In this document: piece after piece, positions 58,102-64,000 of the stretch
Layout: each line of letters starts with the position of its first letter
Numbering within the stretch: the stretch's first letter is position 1
Source of the DNA: Limnanthes douglasii subsp. nivea
Lineage: Eukaryota > Streptophyta > Magnoliopsida > Brassicales > Limnanthaceae
Direction: 5' to 3'
Assembly: GCA_036936605.1 (NCBI GenBank)
Contig: JAUPFV010000005.1
Coordinates: 53,402,742 to 53,466,741, forward strand
Length of the DNA stretch: 64,000 nucleotides
Notes under the pieces: generated by a model
What the model was told of the DNA's origin: nothing
The model's input: only the letters and a program-made list of their open reading frames with translations
Databases searched by the model: none
Program-made: the position numbers and the translations under genes

Positions 58102-58199
58102 TATATAAACCATTTTCCACTGTTTCATCATCTTCATTACTCAAAAACCTTCTTCAGAGCTTTCCTCCCTTTCTCTCAAATCTGTTTCTGGATACTTTT
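58102..58199 (+). promoter_or_regulatory. Promoter and leader of the Tat-1 antisense gene
   Basis: TATATAAAC at 58102-58110, then a leader rich in C and T (TTTCATCATCTTCATT, CTTTCCTCCCTTTCTCTC) up to the ATG at 58200. The spacing, about 90 bases from TATA to ATG, is usual for a plant gene. Tat-2 has the same TATA plus CT-rich leader layout. Confidence 0.55.
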
Positions 58200-60624
58200 A
58201 TGTTCACGGCTAGAAACGCTCTTGTAAAAGGTGGCTGGCTGAACTTGTCCGAGTTAGAGAAAGCTAAAAAGGTCGAAAGCGAGAGGCGTATCGCTGCTGG
58301 GCTCCCTATTTCGCCAATCGAAAGGTCTGTTAAACCATCCCAAAAAGATGATCAAGGGTCGTCTTCCACCAAAAATTCAAAACCCAAACGGCTATTCAAG
58401 CCAAGCCTCTCACCAATTCCATCAGGTTCCTCCGTTCAGGAATCTCAACCTTCTACTACCAAGGAAAACGCAGTATCAAGTGTTAGAAAACCCTCTCATT
58501 TTCTAGCCATGGGCTCAGATATTGAAAAATCTCCAGAAAAACCAACTTCACGCCGGACGACTCGTTTGGTGAAGGCCCAGGCAACTTCTTCACATGATAA
58601 AACCTCCAGATCGGAGGCTGCTAAAATCGCATCTAAGGATAAGCCCTCCGGATCGGAGGTGTTTAAAAAAGTCTCACAAGTTAAGCCCTCCGGATCAGAG
58701 GCATCTAAAGTAGCCTCCCTGGCGAAGTCCTCCGGAACTGAGCCTCAAACGGACACTAGGCCTTTGGAAACAACTGGTGCTCACTCATCCGGACAGACTA
58801 TAGAACCAGAAGTTGACACTCTTCCATCCACATCGACTGACAAAACTTCCATAGTGATGGAAGAAGTGATGGAGGACAGCATCGAAGAGGCCCCCTTCGA
58901 AACGGAAACGTTAGGCCATACTGGGGAGGTTGCCTCTGACAGAAAAGGCAAACGCAAAGAAAAAGTTTGTATGACTCATCTGGATATCCCAGAGTGTTTG
59001 GAGGGTAAGGTAGGGCCATGTTTCCAGAAAGTCAATGTCAAGTATTTATTGGTCATGCAGAACATAAACTATGTCTATACTCATACTGCCGAGCTGGGCC
59101 GGATCCGGACAAAGTGGGGGATCCCAGAGTCAGTGAAGGTGAGGATACCTGTCACTCCGGAGACCCCGATGGACTGCAAACTTAACAAAGTGGTCATCTA
59201 CACCGAACTGTTCAACTGGGGGCTCAGATTCCCCTTAGACCCAGAGATTGTCAGGTACTTCCCCCTGATAAAGCTTTGTCCTAGCCAACTGAATCCGAAC
59301 GCTTGGTACTCCCTCCTTGCATGCATAATGGCATCAAGTCTGTCCAAAATCCATCTCCATATGGAGCAATTTGCCGCTGTGGAAAGTCTATGCAAGAATC
59401 ACCACATCTCATTTTACCACCACAACATGGGAAACAAGTTCAAAGTGGTAGACGACTTGTTGAAGTCAAATAAAAATTAAAGAACTCAGTTCTTATTCAT
59501 CAGTGGGTCATGGGAAAATGGGAGGAAGATCAAAGCCAAAGTCAACCCTAGTACGCTAACTAGTAGGTGGAAGAGTACTCAATTTCCAAAAGAGTACACC
59601 GGATATTTGGAGGAAGGGCAAACTACATATGCCAAGTTGAATGCATGGGCTGCAGAAGGTTGGGGAAATGCCTTCCACAACTATTTTACCTCCGGAAATA
59701 TTTGGAGGGATCGATGCCTCTTTGCTCCAAGTGGTTGAAGATGAGACTATTAAGAAGGCATGAGAACCAGAAAATCCACTGAAGCCGCTCAAGAAGGATC
59801 GTAAAAGGGAGGCAAGAAGTGATGAAAGGGCTGCCAAGAAGAAAAAGGTCACCTTAAGGGGAGAAATAACTCTTCACCCTTCGGAACTTCTTCCTTCACC
59901 AGCACCTGCCAACCCCACATTGGCAGAGAAAATTCCAACAGATTTGCAACTGAGAAAGGGTACCGGAGGAGGGATTGACATCAGAGCCCTTCAGGACATC
60001 GATCTTTACTTCACCGACTCAGAGAAGGATGACTTTGCTGGTCCTTTCCGTCCTTCAGGCTCTTCCAACATGGTGACCTACAACGATAAGTCTTTTTCTA
60101 TCTCCGAAGGTCAAGATACAGTAACTCATTCTCTTCTAGGACATATCCAACTAGCACTCGATCTGGAGAGGCAAGTAAAAAACCAGTCCACCCTTATCAA
60201 CACTCTTACTGCTGACAATGAGTCACTGTCAACCAATTTTCTCAATTCTAATCAGAGCATAGAAGATCTGAAGAAATGAATTGAAACATTGAAGAAAGAT
60301 AAGGAAAATCTGTCGACCAATCTGGCCGCTTCGGAGAAGACTAACACAGAACTCAAAACTAATTGTTCTAGTTTGGAGAAAGATCTTTCAACCTTAAGGG
60401 AAGACATGAACACCAAAGATGGTGCCATCGAGACCTTGTCCGGTGAGAAGACTTCTATAGAAGAAGCTGTGTCTAAGGTAACCAAGGAGAAGGAGGAATT
60501 GGAGAAAGAACAAGAACAAAAGATCCAGGCCAGGATTGACGCGTACACCAACAAAGTAATAGACTCCCTGAAGACAAGCTCTCATTTTCTGCACAACTGG
60601 TGCAACATTACTCTAAATGGATAG
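58200..60624 (+). pseudogene. Tat-1 antisense gene: putative gypsy type transposon domain plus coiled coil
   Basis: The ATG at 58200 opens 426 codons: a Ser/Lys-rich basic N-terminus with 14-residue repeats (residues 133-181), then a folded domain (about 270-426: FNWGLRFPLDPEIVRYF, SQLNPNAWYSLLACIMAS) resembling the family putative gypsy type transposon. TAA at 59478 replaces a likely Trp, since the same frame continues RTQFLFISGSWENGRK. A frameshift near 59690 leads to EIFGGIDASLL, a TGA at 59760, a basic KKDRKREARSDE stretch, and 59920-60279 plus 60289-60624, an almost pure coiled coil (ETLKKDKENLSTNLAASEK) interrupted by TGA at 60277. Three stops and one shift, otherwise well kept. Role unknown. 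It converges on gag-protease and its last codons lie at the deletion junction. Confidence 0.75.
58596..58742 (+). repeat. 42 bp in-frame tandem repeat in the antisense gene
   Basis: Three and a half units of 14 codons: DKTSRSEAAKIASK, DKPSGSEVFKKVSQ, VKPSGSEASKVASL, AKSSGTE. The DNA core is AAGCCCTCCGGATC(G/A)GAGG. It lengthens the unstructured N-terminal region. Confidence 0.9.
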
Positions 60625-61340
60625 CTGGTGCGATATAACACTTTCATGTACTCCGGTCACATCAGCATTACACCAGGATAAAACATGTTGGTGATCTGAC
60701 AAAAAGGACAACAACTTTATATTTAACTCTGGCGCCATCTTTGAGCCAATTTTAACGCTTCTACCTTCTGCCAAAGAGTGGGTTTCAACCTCTTCAACCG
60801 GTATCAAAACTCTAGGGGTCTCTCTGGGGTCATCAATTTCACCCTCACCCCCAGAAGGACCCAATAAATGCTAATCTTCATCAACCCGGACTGTCCCCAG
60901 AGTTCTAGGAGCAAGTGCACTTGCATAACATTCCCTTGCTATCTTTTGACTACTCCGGACAACTCCCACTTGCCCTTGCGCCGCATAGTTCAAGCATTTG
61001 TGGAATTTTGAGGCCACAACATGCATCCTAGAGAGCCAGGACCTCCCAAAGATTGCATTGAGCATGTGGGGAAATCTACCATAACGAATAGTACTCTGAC
61101 CATCTTCTTGAAAAGGCCTTTGCCCAACAATACTTCCTCCTCAAATTCTCCGATTACATCTGCAAAGCTCCCTGTAAAGCCCACAATGTATCTATTCGAA
61201 CGTTGAATTACTGCCGAATTTTTCATCTGCTTGTAAGAACTTAAAAAGAGAATGTTGGCTGAGCTGCCAATCTCAATTCGTCTGATGTCGTTACCCCCTA
61301 TAGATGCTCCTATCACCACAGCATCCTCATGAGGCCCAGA
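60613..61340 (-). pseudogene. Tat-1 protease and start of the RT region
   Basis: 61319-60990: VIGASIGGNDIRRIEIGSSA, where relatives have VDxGSS (catalytic Asp replaced by Glu), then NILFLSSYKQM, IVGFTGSFADVIGEF and VLFVMVDFP. 61065-60871: NAIFGRSWLSRMHVVASKFH, the ILGRPWL block that ends gypsy protease. 60864-60613: SDHQHVLSWCNADVTGVHES and VISHQLSI, the conserved stretch just before RT. Then the pol frame ends at a stop at 60613, and no RT follows. Confidence 0.85.
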
Positions 61341-61459
61341 GATGTCCCTTAGATCATCCTTATCAAAGACTATAAATGGAAAAAGAATTTGGACTGGTAT
61401 GAAAACATGCCCCCTTCCAACCGAGCAGCTAGATTATGAACATGCATCTTTCTTGATCA

Positions 61460-63173
61460 ATGAGTGGGTGTTGTCATGGTGTCCCCTCCAAAAATTATAA
61501 GTGACTCAAAGAAGCTAATGAGTCCAGACACCATTTTGACCTGTTCTGTTATAACCCTAACCTTATTATGAGTTGGGTCGGGTTCCAAATACTCTGAATC
61601 CACATCGAATCTTTCATGGATGACCATCGCCCCCTCTGGAGCTGATGTTCCTGCATTTTTCGTAGGACATATTCGAAGAGAATTGTCAGGCCTGTTCCCA
61701 CTTCTTCTTTTGACATATGCACCCAGCTTGCCTCTTTCAATGAGATTTCGAACTTTCAATGGTACTGGAAAGAACAAGTATTACGACTTTCCCTGGGAGA
61801 CTGAAGTGTTACCGGCTTCCAGAAATGAACCTCATCTTTAGCCTTGTCATAAATGGGTGCCACATTTTCTTTTAACTCTGCAAACCACTCCGCTTGGACC
61901 CAAGGACGTCGTTTATTTCTGGACTGTTGGCTCTGAGCTAGATTTGGGTGGGACTCAGTCTGTTTGGCCCTGCTGGGCCCATGTCCAGTTTCTTTAGCCT
62001 TGTACCCGGACTGATTTTGGTTTGGAGCTGTTGGGGCAGACCTCACATGTCTGTGTACCCTAGTTTTTTTAGTTTCATCCACGTTGATTTGCTTTCCCAC
62101 CTGGTTTAATAAACCCCCTAGATCATGGCATTCTTCCTTGTTACCGAATCAACTAGATTTCCGGGGTTTAACCCTTGTGTTAGAGAAGCTATTACTACTT
62201 TCTTAAAGCAATCAACTAATCCGTTCTTGGTATTTACGAACCGGCTTATATAGTCTTTTAATGACTCATTCGGCTCTTGGGAATAATGGATAATAGTATC
62301 TTCATTTCCCTTCACCTCTTTACTCCCCACAAACTGCCTTCGGAAGGCAACCCAAAATGTGTCCAAGTTTCTGATACAACCCTGTGGCAAGCTGTTGTAC
62401 CATTTCAGAGCACTTCCCGTAAAGGATTAGGAGAAGGCTTTACACAGAAGTTTGTCATCGTCATCAAAATTCATCATAAATTTTTTAAATTGTTCCAAAT
62501 GGTTGTCCGTGTCTTTGCTCCCATTGTATTTCTCCATTTTAAACTTGTCAAACCTCTTAGGAACGTTTCCGGACAGTATCTTGGCAGACAATGGCAATTG
62601 CCTCCAATTCCGACTATGAATAAAAATTGTGTCTTTATTAGGTGTTGCAAAAATACTTGGCTCATCATGGAAAGCAAAGGGATCAATCAGCAGCTGGTCC
62701 ACATGCCTGTGACTGTGGCTGTGAGATGACCCTTTTCCCAGATACCTCTTTAGTCTCTCATGCCTATCTCTCTTTCTTGAATACTTTTTAACTAGCTTTT
62801 GTTTCTTTTGGGACCTCCCTTAATCACTGCTTGATGACAAGGACTCCTCAATCTCATCCTCGTTCGAAGAGCTACTGGAGGACTCAGATTCGGAGCTCTC
62901 CACCGGCTTGGACCGGTGAGAGTTCTTGGAACTAACATGGGTCTTTTTTGTGCTTAAATGAGTCTTTGCTGATGGATTATTCTCCCTTGGATTGTCAGTA
63001 TGGTGAACGGTTGACGCCTTGGACTTTTCCTTTAAACCCCTCTCTGCCTTTTTAATAGCCCTCAACGCTTCTATTTCAGCTCTCAACTTATCTCGTTCTT
63101 CGGGGGTGTATTCATCATTTTCCCCAACCACCTCCACCATAGGTGGTGGAATTTCTTGCTCGTTCGGATCCAT
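61460..63173 (-). pseudogene. Tat-1 gag
   Basis: ATG at 63173: MDPNEQEIPPPMVEVVGEND, then an EERDKLRAEIEALRA helix and a Ser-rich low-complexity region. A stop at 62820 and another at 62427 interrupt one continuous frame (63173-62118). The core includes PKRFDKFKMEKYNGSKDTDN, FKKFMMNFDDDDKLL, ALKWYNSLPQGCI and YISRFVNTKNGL (Retrotrans_gag, the capsid part). After a frameshift near 62110, 62100-61756 has the C-terminal KQTESHPNLAQSQQSRNK, and 61777-61457 the NLIERGKLGAYVKRRSG spacer. No zinc knuckle seen. Confidence 0.85.
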
Positions 63174-63244
63174 CCGAACAGGTCTTTCTGTTGGTTTTGA
63201 ACGCTAGATTCAGGCACATTCTCCTCCCACTATGGTCGCTAATT
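63174..63244 (-). promoter_or_regulatory. Tat-1 leader with primer-binding-site region
   Basis: On the minus strand the LTR is followed by AATTAGCGACCATAGTGGG. A primer site should begin TGG and match a tRNA 3' end; TAGCGACCATAGTGGG may be a mutated TGGCGACC..., reminiscent of tRNA-Arg-primed Tat/Ogre elements. gypsy-B has a related phrase. tRNA identity not established. Confidence 0.4.
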
Positions 63245-63625
63245 TAGTGAGGTTTATTTTCAGTTGAGGGTAATTTTGTCAAATATTTTGGAAAGTTTTG
63301 AGAGTATTAAATGTTTGGGTGTTTAGTAGTGAGAGATTTGAGCTGCCTGGTTGTATTAAATGCTCATTACCCTCATTAATCAAAGTAGTTGGGGGTATTT
63401 ATACCCTTAATTATGGACCCATGGGCTTTCGGGTGAGATTATTGAACCAGATCAAGTTTAAGGATCCATTTACTTTATTAAGCTGATTAGCACATAGCTT
63501 AGTCAGAAGGTGTTTAGTTATTTTTTACTTTTGTCCTGTCTGGATAGTTCAGTGGGCATTTTATGCCCGAATTGCCATTGTCCGGAGATCTCAGTAGGCA
63601 GTGGTGAAGTTATCCGGACTCATCA
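63245..63625 (-). repeat. Tat-1 5' LTR
   Basis: 381 bp, plus-strand ends TAGTGAGG and CTCATCA. Aligns end to end with 57392-57770, including one 1-base indel and the GGGTATTTATACCC / GGTTTTTATACCC block. Confidence 0.9.
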
Positions 63626-63630
63626 CATTT

Positions 63631-64000
63631 GAGGTTGATTCTTTTTACCAACAATTTTTTTATAAGGTTACACACCTAAATCATCACACGTACCAGAAGA
63701 AGAACGAGAAAAATATAGTGAAGAATGATAAATTCACTCCATATTATTTCTTTTGCTCATTCCACCCTTAAAGGTACGAGTCTTTGGACAACATAATGCA
63801 GTATACGTTTCCAACTGCAGAAATAAACCACATGTAAAAGATGAGGCTTTGAATAAAATAAAGATGAGAAGAATCATGCATCATTTGGACCGATATCTCA
63901 CCAATTGGAAAATTAGTTGTGATGCGGATATTAGGTTTCTTATAAATAAGGAAAATTCCTTTGACACTCGTGAAAGTGAATTTGTTTTCTCTAATTATTT
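63631..64000. other. Copy B sequence right of Tat-1
   Basis: Continues copy A from 26147 (GATTGATTCTTTTAACC; here GGTTGATTCTTTTTACC) to 26795. No domain recognised. Runs off the window. Confidence 0.6.

Larger units (their letters stand above)
57387..63630 (-). mobile_element. Tat-1: complete LTR element with antisense gene, RT-RH-INT deleted
   Basis: LTRs 57392-57770 and 63245-63625, flanked by CATTT at 57387-57391 and 63626-63630. Minus strand: 5' LTR (right), primer-site region, gag (63173-62100), protease (about 61319-60870), the short stretch that precedes RT (to 60613), then no RT, RNase H or integrase; instead the antisense gene (58200-60624), polypurine tract and 3' LTR (left). LTRs differ at about 30 of 380 positions by eye (roughly 8-9%). 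Distinctly less AT-rich than its surroundings. Related to gypsy-B and Tat-2. Confidence 0.95.
48918..64000. repeat. Duplicated segment, copy B, with nested LINE-4 and Tat-1
   Basis: The mate of 22586-26795. Unique duplicated sequence lies at 48918-49687, 55504-57391 and 63631-64000; the intervals are the LINE-4 and Tat-1 insertions. The match runs to the window edge, so the duplication is longer than 4.2 kb. Because the flank beyond the gypsy-B LTR is shared, this is duplication of a block and not two independent insertions. Confidence 0.85.

Noticed and set aside
1..64000. CRISPR arrays, bacterial operons, rRNA genes, viral genomes
   Set aside because: No short regularly spaced direct repeats with unique spacers, no ribosome binding site-led gene clusters, no rRNA sequence; all polymerase genes belong to plant retroelement families.

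Overview
This window looks like nuclear DNA of a flowering plant, probably a eudicot: it is very AT-rich and built almost entirely of plant-type retroelements (Ty1/copia, Ty3/gypsy of the chromodomain-less Tat type, L1-like LINEs carrying a C-terminal RNase H, and one Au-type SINE). I see no clearly functional host gene. Host-derived sequence is limited to fragments, chiefly the C-terminal end of a pectinesterase and a possible PPR motif. Nearly every coding stretch carries stops or frameshifts. The species cannot be named from sequence alone. No virus, toxin or CRISPR system is seen.

Layout. 1-3600: 3' three quarters of a decayed copia element (copia-A, + strand) ending in its LTR. 3612-5597: AT-rich spacer with a ~0.9 kb foldback-like element. 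5598-8685: 5'-truncated LINE-1 (- strand) with a long reverse-transcriptase ORF. 8686-10020: unclassified non-coding repeat. 10053-10274: pectinesterase fragment (-). 10678-12460: 3' end of copia-B (-) with LTR and polypurine tract. 12531-13090: second 3' end of copia-A. 13870-21845: LINE-2 (+), broken by unrelated sequence (including a ~600 bp repeat that recurs at 34.5 kb and an Au-type SINE with target duplication) and by a 534 bp copia-B-family solo LTR. 22586-26795: copy A of a duplicated segment that includes a gypsy-B gag/LTR. 27640-30291: another gypsy-B copy. 30.3-34.5 kb: minisatellites and unidentified DNA. 35110-36730: copia-C (-). 36930-41140: Tat-2, a gypsy pol end (-) facing a convergent antisense gene (+). 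41.4-43.5 kb: hairpins and tandem repeats. 43600-47345: LINE-3 (+). 48430-64000: copy B of the duplicated segment, enlarged by two nested insertions: a full-length LINE-4 (49688-55503, -) with a 17 bp target duplication, and Tat-1 (57392-63625, -), a complete LTR-to-LTR element with a 5 bp target duplication.

The most interesting system is the Tat pair. Each element carries, antisense to gag-pol, a separate gene with its own TATA box and CT-rich leader, a domain resembling the family named putative gypsy type transposon, and, best seen in Tat-1, a long coiled coil. In Tat-1 the reverse transcriptase, RNase H and integrase are missing: the gag-protease frame ends where the antisense gene ends. 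Its insertion site can be read in its empty state in copy A of the duplication.

History from nesting: the segment was duplicated, then LINE-4 and Tat-1 inserted into copy B; LINE-2 inserted and later received a copia-B-family element that recombined to a solo LTR.
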